Source: Agrococcus beijingensis (GTDB lineage: Bacteria; Actinomycetota; Actinomycetes; Actinomycetales; Microbacteriaceae). From it: a stretch of DNA of 64,000 bases. The DNA lies in assembly GCF_030758955.1 (NCBI RefSeq), contig NZ_CP132360.1, positions 748,904 to 812,903 on the forward strand, given 5' to 3'. The translations under genes and the position numbers were made by a program. Positions 1 through 8,243 of the stretch are shown piece after piece (position 1 is the first letter of the stretch; each line of letters begins with the position of its first letter). The notes under the pieces were generated by a model. The model was not told the origin of the DNA. It did no database searches and saw nothing but the letters and a program-made list of their open reading frames with translations.

Positions 1-36
1 CGGCGCTGCGGCGGGTGACCGCGGGCGCGGCGCGCG

Positions 37-510
37 TCAGGCGCGGCGACGGGCGCGCGTGCGCCGGACGAGCTGCGTGGCGGCTGCCACGATGAGTGCG
101 ATGCCGATCAGGATCCAGCTCGAGATCAGCGTGCCGAAGCCCACGCCCGGCCAGTCGAGCGGTCCGTAGCGCAGCACCGCCGCGTAGACGAACGCGAGGA
201 TCGCCACGATCGCTGCGGCGCCGGGCAGCCAGAAGCTCGAGGCTCGCCGCCACGCCGCGGCGCGGGCGAGCACGATCGCGGCCCAGAGCAGCGAAGGGCC
301 GAGCGTGACGACCGCCCAGTAGCGCGGCACGGGGCCGACGTCGCGCTCCGTGTAGCCGAGGCCCGCGATGATCGACGCGATCGTGATCGCGTGCGCGATG
401 ACGATGCCGCCCACCTGCGCCGCGCTGAGCAGCACCGGCCGGGGGTCTCGCGACGATTCCTCCACGCGCACCTCCTCGTCGAGAGCGAGGCTATGCGAGA
501 CCGGTGACAC
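37..510 (-). CDS. Four-helix membrane protein, unknown function
   Basis: I do not recognise a named family. The 157-residue product has an acidic N-terminal stretch of about 25 residues, four hydrophobic segments (about 28-50, 64-84, 93-113 and 125-146) and an Arg-rich tail (RRTRARRR), so both ends probably face the cytoplasm. It is a paralogue of the next gene upstream (541-1062): the helix order agrees and both carry a LGP/VGP..WA..VLARA stretch followed by a FW pair. The two genes run in the same direction 30 bp apart and are probably co-transcribed. A role in the membrane is all that can be inferred. Confidence 0.7.
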   Translation of the reverse strand: MSPVSHSLALDEEVRVEESSRDPRPVLLSAAQVGGIVIAHAITIASIIAGLGYTERDVGPVPRYWAVVTLGPSLLWAAIVLARAAAWRRASSFWLPGAAAIVAILAFVYAAVLRYGPLDWPGVGFGTLISSWILIGIALIVAAATQLVRRTRARRRA

Positions 511-540
511 GGTGCCAGCGTCGGCGAGTTGCCTTCGACG

Positions 541-1062
541 CTAGACGCCGTTGCGCCCGAGGTCGCGCCGAGCGCTCCGGCGCTGGGCGCGCAGACGATC
601 AGCGGAGCGCTGCACGAGAGCGGTCAGCGCCGCGACCACGATGGCGCACGGCACCAGCAGCCACGCGGCGGCGACCATGCCGGGGCCAGCGCCCTCCGGC
701 GAGGAGAGGCCGGCGCCCAGCACGAGCGCGAACGATGCCACCGCGACGAGTCCCGCGGCGCAGGCGAACCAGAATCCGCTGACCGAGCCCTGCAGCCGTG
801 CGCGCGCGAGCACGAGCACCGCCCATGCCGCGGCCGGGCCGACGGTCAGCTCCGCCCACCCGGGGAGCACGTCGCCGGGTGCGGAGGCGTCGAGCGGCCA
901 GGCTCCCATCGCTGCGCCGAGCTCGGGCGCGGCAGTCAGCGCCAGCAGCAGCGACAGCGCGATGTGCAGCACGAGCGCCGCGCCGAGCTGCAGCCCGGCG
1001 GTCGCCAGCTGGCGCGCCGACGGAGCGTCCGCGGGCATGCGGCTGCCCTGCTTCGCTTCCAT
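541..1062 (-). CDS. Four-helix membrane protein, paralogue of 37-510
   Basis: This is a 173-residue integral membrane protein of unknown function. Four hydrophobic segments lie at about residues 24-44, 70-88, 97-117 and 127-149, followed by a basic C-terminus rich in Arg (RLRAQRRSARRD). It matches the downstream gene in topology and in the WA..L.VGP..AW pattern, so the pair looks like a tandem duplication that has diverged. The start at 1062 gives a short polar leader before helix 1. The 311 bp upstream separate it from a divergent gene at 1374. No enzymatic motif is visible. Confidence 0.7.
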   Translation of the reverse strand: MEAKQGSRMPADAPSARQLATAGLQLGAALVLHIALSLLLALTAAPELGAAMGAWPLDASAPGDVLPGWAELTVGPAAAWAVLVLARARLQGSVSGFWFACAAGLVAVASFALVLGAGLSSPEGAGPGMVAAAWLLVPCAIVVAALTALVQRSADRLRAQRRSARRDLGRNGV

Positions 1063-1373
1063 GGCTGCTCCTGGGTGGGTGTGCGCGCGCCGCTGCCGGC
1101 CCTTCGCGCTGTGCGGTCCAGCCTCGCATCGCGCCGTACCCCGACGTGCCGACTTCGACGCCTGCTGAGGCGATGCTCAGCGGCGCCCACGCAAGAGAGT
1201 TGCGGGCGACGGCGGGCATCGCCGCGACGCACGGAACGGGCAGCAAAGGCGGGGCTCAGCGCAAGATGCGTGCGCAAGGACGCCCGTACGCTCGAAATGC
1301 GCAGCATCCTGCGCCGCTGAGCACCCTTGAGGCTCCGCTCCCGCCCCACCGACACCCCTCCCGGGAGGCTCCC
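1063..1373. other. Divergent intergenic region, no gene seen
   Basis: This 311-bp stretch lies between two divergently read genes. Open frames cross it on both strands but none shows a credible start or protein-like composition. It should hold two promoters, but I cannot pick a convincing -35/-10 pair. A GGGAGG element at 1361-1366 is the likely ribosome binding site for the gene starting at 1374. Confidence 0.5.
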
Positions 1374-2750
1374 ATGACGATGACCCAGGCCACCGCCGAC
1401 ACCGACCTCCGCCGGCACCCCGCCTGGTTGCAGATCAAGGCAGCCGCGACCGCGCTGCAGCCGCTGCAGTCGAAGAACGGCGCCATCGAGGAGCCCGCGC
1501 ACCACGAGGCCGCCGCGACCCACGTGACCGAGCTGGCCGACGGCATCCGCACCCTCGCCCCCGAGTTCCCGCACGACGCCGCCTACCTCGCGCAGGCAGC
1601 GCTCGACTTCGAGCGCTGGGCGGCCGAGGGCTTCGGCGAGCCCGACTTCTTCGACGCGCTGGCGCTGTTCCAGCCGCAGCAGCACCGGGTCGACGGGCTG
1701 CGACACCTCGTGGTCTTTCCCATGTACACGCAGAACGGCTCGTCGAGCCGGCTGGTCGAGGCGGTGCTCGTCGAGGTCATCTGGCCCGACTTCATCGGCG
1801 AGCTCGAGGCCGGCGACTACAGCAACGGGCTGTTCGTGCCGCTGCGCTTCATCGACTTCACCGCCGGCTACGACACCAACTCGGCCGTGCTCTTCCCCGA
1901 GACGGTCGCGATGCGCGAGATCCCCACGTTCACCTGGGGCGCGATCTTCCAGGACCGCGAGGCTGCCCGCTTCCGCCGCGTGGTCGAGGCCGCTGTCGGC
2001 GTCACGAAGCTCGAGCTGCCCGCCGACGCCGCCGAGATGCTCGCCGACCAGCAGCTCGCCGAGCAGACCTTCGTCATGTGGGATCTCATCCACGACCGCA
2101 CGCACATGCGCGGCGACCTGCCCTTCGACCCGTTCATGATCAAGCAGCGCATGCCGTTCTTCCTCTACTCGCTCGAGGAGCTGCGCTGCGACCTCACCGC
2201 GTTCCGCGAGTCGGTCGCGATCGAGCGTCGCATCGCCGCGGACGAGAACGCGACGGATGCTGACCGCGAGCTCGCGAAGCACGCCAAGTGGGTGCAGTAC
2301 GCGGTGATCTTCGACCGCATCTTCCGCTTCTCGATCACCGGCTCGCGCGTGCGCAACTACGACGGCCTCGGCGGCCAGCTGCTGTTCGCCTGGCTGCACC
2401 AGCACCGCGTGCTGCACTGGACCGACACGCAGCTCGCCTTCGACTGGGAGGAGGTGCCCGACGTCGTCAACAAGCTGGGCGCTGCGATCGAGCTGCTCTA
2501 CTGGAAGTCGATCGACCGGCCGAAGGTCGCGCACTGGCTGGCCGCCTACGAGCTCGTCTCCTCGGTCGTCGAGCCGCACCCGGCATCCGCCTGGAAGGCC
2601 GGCGCGCTGCCGCTGGAGGGCACGCCGCGCCAGCTCACCGACCTGGTGATGGACGACGAGTTCCCGCTGTCGATGTTCTTCGAGGCGTTCGAGAAGAAGA
2701 TGCGCGATGTCATCGCGTCGACCGCCGGCATCACGGGCGAGACCGCCTGA
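1374..2750 (+). CDS. DUF6421-like conserved protein
   Basis: This is a soluble 458-residue protein that I assign, with moderate certainty, to the actinobacterial DUF6421 family, which has no established function. The frame is open far upstream, but ATG 1374 follows a GGGAGG ribosome binding site and is where protein-like sequence begins. A conserved-looking core contains HDRTH at about 240-244 and EELRCD at about 268-273. This His/His/Glu arrangement resembles a metal site, but that is inference. There is no signal peptide or membrane segment. The stop codon lies inside the first copy of a 23-bp direct repeat. Confidence 0.75.
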   Translation: MTMTQATADTDLRRHPAWLQIKAAATALQPLQSKNGAIEEPAHHEAAATHVTELADGIRTLAPEFPHDAAYLAQAALDFERWAAEGFGEPDFFDALALFQPQQHRVDGLRHLVVFPMYTQNGSSSRLVEAVLVEVIWPDFIGELEAGDYSNGLFVPLRFIDFTAGYDTNSAVLFPETVAMREIPTFTWGAIFQDREAARFRRVVEAAVGVTKLELPADAAEMLADQQLAEQTFVMWDLIHDRTHMRGDLPFDPFMIKQRMPFFLYSLEELRCDLTAFRESVAIERRIAADENATDADRELAKHAKWVQYAVIFDRIFRFSITGSRVRNYDGLGGQLLFAWLHQHRVLHWTDTQLAFDWEEVPDVVNKLGAAIELLYWKSIDRPKVAHWLAAYELVSSVVEPHPASAWKAGALPLEGTPRQLTDLVMDDEFPLSMFFEAFEKKMRDVIASTAGITGETA

Positions 2751-2766
2751 ACCGCGGCGGCGCGGC
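2744..2766. repeat. 23-bp direct repeat, copy 1
   Basis: The 23 bases starting CGCCTGAACC and ending GGCGCGGC occur here and again, identically, at 2788-2810. This copy covers the stop codon of the DUF6421-like gene, so the second copy looks like a short duplication of that gene's 3' end. Confidence 0.85.
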
Positions 2767-2787
2767 CGCCTGAGCCGCCATGGCGAG

Positions 2788-2810
2788 CGCCTGAACCGCG
2801 GCGGCGCGGC
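2788..2810. repeat. 23-bp direct repeat, copy 2
   Basis: This is an exact second copy of 2744-2766, 44 bp downstream in the gap before the glycosyltransferase gene. Between the copies lies GGCCGCCTGAGCCGCC, another partial echo, which suggests slippage or repeated small duplications in this spacer. Confidence 0.85.
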
Positions 2811-2973
2811 TGGTCGGGCGGGGGCGACCCGCATCGACCGGGCTCGCCGCAGCCATGCCGAACCGGGTTCTTCCCGCGTCGGCATGGTTCGATAGAGGTC
2901 GAGGCTCCGAGCCGCACTCCCCAGATCGCGCTCGAGCCCGATCCGCCACGGCCCGCGAGGAGGTCCGACCGAC

Positions 2974-4212
2974 ATGGCCCTCATCGCCGCCTACACCAGC
3001 CCGGCGATCGCGCACACCTACCCGTTCGCCGGCATCCTGCTCGAGCTGCAGGAGCGCGGCCACCGCATCCGGCTGCGCACCCTCGCCGAGGAGGTCGACC
3101 GCATGCGACTGCTCGGCTTCGACGCCGACGCCATCGATCCGGCGATCGACAGGATCGCGTTCGACGACTGGCGCAGGCGCAAGCCGCTCGAGAGCCTGCT
3201 GCGGCTCGGCCAGCTCTACTGCGCCCGCGGCGAGCTCGACGGGCCCGATCTGCAGTCGCTCATCGACACCGACCAGCCCGATCTGCTGCTCACCGACGTC
3301 AACACCTGGGGTGCGGCGGCCGTCGCCGAGCGCTCGGGCCTGCCGTGGCTGTCGATCTCGCCCTACACGCCGGTGCTGCGCTCGAAGGGCTGGCCGCCGT
3401 TCGGCCCCGGCCTGCCGCCCGCGCGGGGCCCTATCGGGCGGGCCCGGCAGGCGATGGTCGGGCGCGCGGTGCTCGATGCCGCGACGCGGCTCGCCATGCC
3501 GAGCATCAACGGGCTGCGCGAGTCGGTCGCCGGACTGCCGCCGCTGCCCGACTTCGACGCGGTGCTGCGCCGAGCGCCGCAGATGCTCGTGACGACCGCC
3601 GAGCCGCTCGAGTACGCGCACGAGGACTGGGCGCCGCAGGTGCAGATGGTCGGGCCGACCAGCTGGGAGCCGCCGTCGGCGCCGCTCGACTGGCTCGACG
3701 AGATCCAGGGCCCGATCGTGCTCGTCACCACCGCGAGCGACTACCAGGGCGACACCGACATCGTGCGGGTGGCCGTCACCGCGCTCGCCCACGAGCCGGT
3801 GACGGTGATCGCCACCATGCCGGTGGGCGCGAGCCTCGGCTTCGAGCCCCCTGCCAACGCCCGCATCACCGGCTTCGTGCCGCACGGCCCGCTGCTCGAC
3901 CGCGCGGTCTGCATGATCACGCACGGCGGCATGGGCGTCACGCAGAAGGCGCTCGAGCGGCGCGTGCCGGTGGTCGTCGTGCCGTGGGGCCGCGACCAGT
4001 TCGAGGTGGCCGCGCGGGTCGAGCACGCCGGCGCGGGCGTGCGGCTGTCGCGCCGGCACCTGACCCCGGCGAGGCTGCTGGATGCGGTGCGTCGCGCCCG
4101 TCGATCGGGCGCGGGCGTCGAGGCGGTCGCCGCCGGACTCCAGGCTGCGGGTGGCGCGCGGCTGGCCGCGGATCTCATCGAGGCGCAGCTCGAGACGCGG
4201 GTGTCGGAGTAG
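2974..4212 (+). CDS. GT1-family glycosyltransferase (MGT/UGT-like)
   Basis: This 412-residue protein is predicted to transfer a sugar from a nucleotide-sugar donor to a small lipophilic acceptor in the cytoplasm; the acceptor is unknown. It has the two-domain GT-B layout. The C-terminal half carries the family's donor-binding signature, with ITHGGMGV around residue 317, then VPVVVVPWGRDQFEVA and AGAGVRL. The N-terminus (AAYTSPAIAHTYPFAGIL) has the usual acceptor-domain loop. It has no signal peptide. GAGGAGG about 11 bases upstream supports ATG 2974. It stands alone between unrelated genes, so context gives no substrate. Confidence 0.85.
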   Translation: MALIAAYTSPAIAHTYPFAGILLELQERGHRIRLRTLAEEVDRMRLLGFDADAIDPAIDRIAFDDWRRRKPLESLLRLGQLYCARGELDGPDLQSLIDTDQPDLLLTDVNTWGAAAVAERSGLPWLSISPYTPVLRSKGWPPFGPGLPPARGPIGRARQAMVGRAVLDAATRLAMPSINGLRESVAGLPPLPDFDAVLRRAPQMLVTTAEPLEYAHEDWAPQVQMVGPTSWEPPSAPLDWLDEIQGPIVLVTTASDYQGDTDIVRVAVTALAHEPVTVIATMPVGASLGFEPPANARITGFVPHGPLLDRAVCMITHGGMGVTQKALERRVPVVVVPWGRDQFEVAARVEHAGAGVRLSRRHLTPARLLDAVRRARRSGAGVEAVAAGLQAAGGARLAADLIEAQLETRVSE

Positions 4213-4318
4213 CGCCCTCGGCCGGGCGCTGCGCGCCCTGACCCACCCGATGCGGAATGCGCCCACTGCTCCCGCCGTTGGCCCTCGCAGCAGGACTTCA
4301 CGACGAGGGGAATCGAAG

Positions 4319-4960
4319 ATGGCAAGGATCACCGTGCTAGGCGCGACAGGGTTCGCAGGCGGCAACATCGCCAAGGAGGCCGCCGACCGCGGCCACGAGC
4401 TGACGCTGGTGTCGCGCTCGGTGCCGCAGGACGCCCCGGCCGGCGCCCGCGTCATCCAGGGCTCCGTGCTCGACGGCGACGTGCTCGCGCAGGCGCTCGA
4501 CGGCGCCGACGTCGTGGTCGGCGCGCTGTCGCCACGCGGCGACATGGAGGGCAAGGTGGCGGATGCGTACGCCGACATCGCGGGACGGCTCGCCGGCACC
4601 CCGACCCGCTTCATCATCATCGGCGGCTTCGGCTCGCTCAAGAACGAGGCCGGCGAGCGCATCGTCAACACCGACGCGTTCGCGCCGGAGTACAAGCCCG
4701 AGGCGCTCGAGCTGTTCGCCGCCTTCGAGCGGGTGAGCGCGACCGACGGCGTCGAGTGGACGTACGTCTCCCCCGCCGGCAACTTCGGCTCGTACGTGCC
4801 CGACCAGACGCGCCGCGGCGCGTATCGCACGGGCGGCGACACGCCGATCGTCGACGCCGAGGGCAGCTCGACCATCTCCGGCCCCGACTTCGCGCTCGCG
4901 GTCGTCGACGAGATCGAGGCCGGCGCGCACCGCAACGAGCACATCTCGTTCGCGTACTGA
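4319..4960 (+). CDS. NAD(P)-binding Rossmann protein, YwnB/NmrA-like
   Basis: This is a 213-residue atypical SDR. The N-terminal GATGFAGG at residues 8-15 is the dinucleotide-binding loop, followed by VSRS at the end of the second strand and a short-form fold with FIIIGGFGSL and TYVSPAG in the core. Length and motifs fit the NAD(P)H-binding YwnB/YwnA type, whose members are often flavin reductase-like or NADPH sensors. No catalytic YxxxK is evident, so an enzymatic reaction cannot be assigned. It is followed by a hairpin at 4992-5024. Confidence 0.85.
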   Translation: MARITVLGATGFAGGNIAKEAADRGHELTLVSRSVPQDAPAGARVIQGSVLDGDVLAQALDGADVVVGALSPRGDMEGKVADAYADIAGRLAGTPTRFIIIGGFGSLKNEAGERIVNTDAFAPEYKPEALELFAAFERVSATDGVEWTYVSPAGNFGSYVPDQTRRGAYRTGGDTPIVDAEGSSTISGPDFALAVVDEIEAGAHRNEHISFAY

Positions 4961-4991
4961 GCTCGCGCTCGCCCGGCGCGAGCCGATCGTG

Positions 4992-5024
4992 ACGGAGGCC
5001 TTCCCGCTGCGGGGAGGCCTCCGT
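4992..5024 (+). terminator. Hairpin terminator after 4319-4960
   Basis: ACGGAGGCCT at 4992-5001 pairs perfectly with AGGCCTCCGT at 5015-5024 across a 13-base spacer. It lies 31 bp past the stop codon. No T-run follows, as is usual for high-GC actinobacterial terminators. Confidence 0.65.
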
Positions 5025-5098
5025 CGTGCGCGCTCGGTGCTCGTCGACGGCGAGCGCGGCCGAGGCGGCGGCTCGGCCGCCGCGAGATGTCCAGTTCA

Positions 5099-5128
5099 CT
5101 TGTCGTCAAGCAGACTTGTCAGTACAGT
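5099..5128 (+). promoter_or_regulatory. Promoter with CTTG-N4-CAAG site for 5183-5844
   Basis: TTGTCG at 5100-5105 and TACAGT at 5123-5128 are separated by 17 bp, a good sigma-70-type spacing. The -35 is embedded in the palindrome CTTG-N4-CAAG (5099-5110), and CTTGTCAG recurs at 5115-5122. The downstream operon encodes a small HTH protein, so autoregulation at this site is a reasonable inference. Confidence 0.5.
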
Positions 5129-5182
5129 GAGCTTGACAGGCGGCATCGGGCGGCCTGAGCACCCCTCGAGGAGGGCATCCCC

Positions 5183-5653
5183 GTGAACGACACCACCGCA
5201 TCCGCCCCCCGGACCCGGCTCGGCCGGTCGCGCTGGGGAGGCGGCGCCGCCGCGCTCGTCCTTGGCGCACTGCTGATCGCGCTCGTGCTGGCCGGCAGCA
5301 TGGGCGCGCTCTACGCGTGGCTCGGCGAGTCGGGCGGGGGCCGGCTGCGCTTCGCCGTGATGGCTGCCGTCACGCTGCCCATCGGCCTGGCGCTCGGGTG
5401 GGCGCTGCTCGTCGATCGCTCGAGCGTGCGGGGCGCCGCCGAGCGGCCCGAGGAGTCGGTGGAGAGCGCCTGGTACCAGCAGGCCGCCGAGGGCACGATG
5501 CGCGACATGCTCATCACCCTCGGCCTCGGCGCGGCCGCGTTCTCGATCACCGGGCTGCAGGTCGACTCCGGCATGCTGCTCGCCGGCGCCGTGACGCTGA
5601 TGATGCTCTCGTTCCTCGCGCGCTACCAGCTCGCCAAGCGCGCCGACGCCTGA
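5183..5653 (+). CDS. Membrane protein partnered with small HTH regulator
   Basis: This is a 156-residue integral membrane protein of unknown function with four predicted helices (about 22-46, 58-78, 110-128 and 132-150). It starts at GTG 5183 behind a GAGGAGGG ribosome binding site. Its TGA overlaps the ATG of the next gene (TGATG, 5651-5655), so the two are translationally coupled. Pairing of a small multi-pass protein with a ~65-residue Xre regulator is a recurring bacterial arrangement, often annotated DUF2178 or DUF3796, but I cannot assign this one to either family. Confidence 0.8.
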   Translation: MNDTTASAPRTRLGRSRWGGGAAALVLGALLIALVLAGSMGALYAWLGESGGGRLRFAVMAAVTLPIGLALGWALLVDRSSVRGAAERPEESVESAWYQQAAEGTMRDMLITLGLGAAAFSITGLQVDSGMLLAGAVTLMMLSFLARYQLAKRADA

Positions 5654-5844
5654 TGCGCAACTCGCTGCCCGAGCGCCGGCACGCGCTCGGCTGGTCGCAG
5701 CAGCGCCTCGCCGACGAGCTCGGCGTCTCGCGGCAGACCGTGATCTCGATCGAGAAGGGGCGGTTCGACCCGTCGCTGCCGGTCGCCTTCCGGCTGGCCG
5801 GCGTGTTCGGGTGCACGATCGAGGAGCTGTTCTCGCCGGAGTGA
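5653..5844 (+). CDS. Small Xre-family HTH regulator
   Basis: This 63-residue protein is essentially one helix-turn-helix domain: GWSQQRLADELGVSRQTVI at residues 13-31 covers helices 2 and 3, followed by IEKGRFDPSLPVAFRLA. It ends in FGCTIEELFSPE, the typical tail of the YozG/compact Xre group. It has no sensor domain. The start overlaps the stop of the membrane-protein gene by one base, so both are made together. It probably represses the shared promoter at 5099-5128. Confidence 0.88.
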   Translation: MRNSLPERRHALGWSQQRLADELGVSRQTVISIEKGRFDPSLPVAFRLAGVFGCTIEELFSPE

Positions 5845-5952
5845 CGCGGGGTGCGATCGCCCGCGCGGCCCGCGCGTGGTCGAGCCCCACCGGTACCGAA
5901 CTGCGGGTCTGCGCCGCTGTCGCGCCCGCCGCCGCGGGGCTACGCTCGCGGC

Positions 5953-6336
5953 ATGAGCCTCGTGGCGCCGGTGCCGAAGCGCATCCGCACGCGCGAGACC
6001 GTGCTCGGCATCGCCGCGCTGCTGGCGCTGCCGCTCATCCTGCTGCTGCCGCCGCTGATGCTGCAGGGCGTCGGCCCGATCACCGCTGAGAGCGCCTGCC
6101 CCGCCGTGACCGGGCCGGCCGGCTGCACGCCGAAGTACGCCGAGCAGGTGCTGGGCACCATCGCGCTGCTGCGGGTGGTCGCACCGGTGCTCGCGGCCAT
6201 CACGCTGCTCGTGGCCGCGGTGCTCATCCTGCGCGGACGCCGCTCGTGGCCGACCGCAGTGCTCGGCGCGGTGCTGACCGCGGCGGCGGTGCTCGGCCAC
6301 GTCGAGATCGCGACGCAGAACGCGTCGGTGCCGTGA
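5953..6336 (+). CDS. Three-helix membrane protein, unknown function
   Basis: This 127-residue product has hydrophobic segments at about 16-40, 63-88 and 92-112. A short external loop with two cysteines (ESACPAVTGPAGC) could form a disulfide. No family is recognised. ATG 5953 is chosen because the residues before it are not protein-like and because TACGCT at 5941-5946 lies six bases upstream, suggesting a leaderless transcript. The next gene starts 49 bp downstream in the same direction. Confidence 0.65.
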   Translation: MSLVAPVPKRIRTRETVLGIAALLALPLILLLPPLMLQGVGPITAESACPAVTGPAGCTPKYAEQVLGTIALLRVVAPVLAAITLLVAAVLILRGRRSWPTAVLGAVLTAAAVLGHVEIATQNASVP

Positions 6337-6385
6337 CGCATCCGCCCGCCTTCGACCGCCCGTCGACGACCGAGGCGAGGCACTG

Positions 6386-7597
6386 ATGCGCCGACCGATC
6401 CGCCGGATGCTGCGCCGGCTGCTGGCGCCCGTGTCGCGCACGCGCGCGTTCCGGCGCGTCGGGCCGCGGGCGCTGCCGGTCGCCGAGCGGTGGCTCGCGC
6501 GGCTCACCGGCGGGCGGCTGGTCGTCTCGGGGACCCTCGTACCGTCGCTCGTGCTGCACACCACCGGCGCGAAGAGCGGACTGCCGCGCACCAGCGAGCT
6601 GATGTACACGCCAGACGGGCAGGGCGGCGCGATCGTCGCCGGCACCAGCTTCGCGCGCGAGCGCCACCCGGCCTGGACCGCCAACCTCGCCGCCGACCCC
6701 GATGCGGAGGCGGTCGTGCGGGGGCTGCGGTACCCGGTGTTCGCGCAGCGCATCCGCGACTCCGAGCGCGATGCGACCTGGGCGCTGCTCGAGCGGCAGT
6801 GGCCCGGCTACCGCCAGTACGAGCGCGATTCAGGTCGCACGGTGCGGCTGTTCCGGCTGACGACGGATGCGGTCCCGTCGCCGTTCACCGACCGGCTGAG
6901 GCGCGGCGGCTGCAGGCGCGGGGCTGGCAGGCTTCCGTGGCGGGCGAGCGCCAGCCCGTGCGCGGTGGGCCAGACTGTGCGCATGCGCATCCTCATCGCC
7001 GGCGCCACGAGCGCGCTCGGGCACGCCACCGCATCCGCTCTGCTCGAAGCGGGGCACCACGTCATCGCCGTCGGCTCGGATGCCGACCGCCTGGGGCTCG
7101 TGGATGCGTCGGAGCACTTCGCGTGCGACCTCACCGACCCAGAGGCGGTCGCCGAGCTGGCCGTGGCGGTCGGCGAGCTCGACGGGCTCGTGCACCTCGT
7201 CGGCGGCTGGCGCGGCGGCGGCGGGCTGGCCGGGCAGTCGGACGCCGACTGGGCCTGGCTCGAGGCTCGCGTGCTGACCACGCTGCGGAACACCACGCGC
7301 GCGTTCGCGCCGGCGATCGGCCGCTCATCAGCGGGCGTCATCGCGATCGTCTCGTCGAAGGGCGTCGATCGGCCGACCGCGGGCAACGCCAACTACGTCG
7401 CCCTGAAGGCGGCGGCCGAGGCGTGGGTCGCGGCGGTTGGCCACGAGCTGCGCGCGACGCCCGCCCGCACGGTCGTGAAGCGCGTGAAGGCGCTGGTCTC
7501 CGATGCCGACCGGGCCGCGCAGCCCGACCGCGACTTCGCCGGCTCGACCGATGTCGCCGACCTCGCGGCCGAACTCGCCGCCGAATTCGCCGCCTGA
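6386..7597 (+). CDS. DUF385 reductase-SDR in-frame fusion (or two genes)
   Basis: One uninterrupted frame of 403 codons joins two domains. Residues 1 to about 170 are a nitroreductase-type deazaflavin (F420)-dependent reductase: HTTGAKSGLPRTSELMYTP and RHPAWTANLAADP match the DUF385 signature. Residues 200-403 are a short-chain dehydrogenase (ILIAGATSALG, LVHLVGGW, YVALKAAAEAW). The 30-residue join is Arg/Gly-rich and unlike a linker. ATG 6983 starts the SDR half exactly, with CAGACT six bases upstream, so two genes lacking a separating stop are possible. A TGA in the +1 frame lies just after the DUF385 end, so a frameshift is another explanation. Confidence 0.7.
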   Translation: MRRPIRRMLRRLLAPVSRTRAFRRVGPRALPVAERWLARLTGGRLVVSGTLVPSLVLHTTGAKSGLPRTSELMYTPDGQGGAIVAGTSFARERHPAWTANLAADPDAEAVVRGLRYPVFAQRIRDSERDATWALLERQWPGYRQYERDSGRTVRLFRLTTDAVPSPFTDRLRRGGCRRGAGRLPWRASASPCAVGQTVRMRILIAGATSALGHATASALLEAGHHVIAVGSDADRLGLVDASEHFACDLTDPEAVAELAVAVGELDGLVHLVGGWRGGGGLAGQSDADWAWLEARVLTTLRNTTRAFAPAIGRSSAGVIAIVSSKGVDRPTAGNANYVALKAAAEAWVAAVGHELRATPARTVVKRVKALVSDADRAAQPDRDFAGSTDVADLAAELAAEFAA

Positions 7598-7624
7598 GCG
7601 CCCCGGGCTCGCAGCCTCGACGGA

Positions 7625-7669
7625 GCCAGTGGTCGCGTGAGGGCAGCATCCCCTCCTGATGCCACTGGC
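7625..7669. terminator. Inverted repeat between convergent genes
   Basis: GCCAGTGG (7625-7632) pairs with CCACTGGC (7662-7669), and GCATC/GATGC (7646-7650 and 7658-7662) can pair inside. It lies between the convergent ends at 7597 and 7720, a natural place for a two-way terminator. The stem is short and the loop long, so this is tentative. Confidence 0.35.
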
Positions 7670-7719
7670 CCCGTTGAGATCGCGACGCCCAGCGCGGAGC
7701 GCCGTGCGGGCCGTGCGGC

Positions 7720-8160
7720 TCAGTCGCGGCGGGTGAGCACGAACACCGGGATCAGGCGCTCGGTCTTCTCCTGGTAGTCGGCGTAGGGCGGGAAGGCGGC
7801 GACCGCCCGCTCCCACCACGCGTCGCGCTCCGCGCCCGGCTCGAGCTCGCGCGCCTCGTAGTCGTGCTTCTCGGCGCCGTCCTGCAACTCGACGTGCGGC
7901 TGCGCCTTCAGGTTGAAGTACCAGACCGGATGCTTCGGGGCACCGCCGAGCGACGCCACGACCGCGTACTCCCCGTCGTGCTCGACGCGCATGAGCGCGG
8001 TCTTGCGCAGCTTGCCGCTCTTCGCGCCGACCGAGGTCAGCAGGATGATCGGCATGCCCTGCAGGGTGTTGGCCTCGGCTCCGTTCGAGGCCTCGAAGGC
8101 CTCAGCCTGCTTGCGCGCCCAGTCGGATGTGCTGGGCTCGTACTCGCCGTCCAGTGGCAT
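7720..8160 (-). CDS. Deazaflavin-dependent nitroreductase-family protein
   Basis: This 146-residue DUF385/Ddn-like protein probably uses reduced F420 or a related deazaflavin to reduce small organic substrates in the cytoplasm. The core [20 protein letters not shown] followed by [18 protein letters not shown] is the family signature almost letter for letter. It ends with VFVLTRRD, the usual terminus, so the gene is complete. The ribosome binding site GAGGGAG sits directly beside the 65-bp palindrome at 8171-8235, whose centre holds GATAAT on this strand (8206-8201), a possible -10. It is a paralogue of the N-terminal half of 6386-7597. Confidence 0.9.
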   Translation of the reverse strand: MPLDGEYEPSTSDWARKQAEAFEASNGAEANTLQGMPIILLTSVGAKSGKLRKTALMRVEHDGEYAVVASLGGAPKHPVWYFNLKAQPHVELQDGAEKHDYEARELEPGAERDAWWERAVAAFPPYADYQEKTERLIPVFVLTRRD

Positions 8161-8170
8161 GTGCTCCCTC

Positions 8171-8235
8171 TCTCAACGTGTCAGGTGTCGCTTCGTTGCA
8201 ATTATCTCGCCGAGCACACACCTCGCACGTTGAGA
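8171..8235. repeat. 65-bp palindromic repeat, copy A
   Basis: The ends TCTCAACGTG and CACGTTGAGA are perfect inverses, with further imperfect pairing inwards (TCAGGTGT / ACACCTCG). Exactly 65 bp long like copies B (12736-12800) and C (13733-13797), but with a different, AT-richer centre (TTGCAATTATC). It lies between two leftward genes, immediately upstream of the ribosome binding site of 7720-8160. Confidence 0.9.
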
Positions 8236-8243
8236 AACCAGCG

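Noticed and set aside
936..5109. Very long minus-strand open frames across the DUF6421, glycosyltransferase and NAD(P)-binding genes
   Set aside because: GC-rich third positions leave the opposite strand free of stops. The plus-strand products carry recognisable motifs; these do not.
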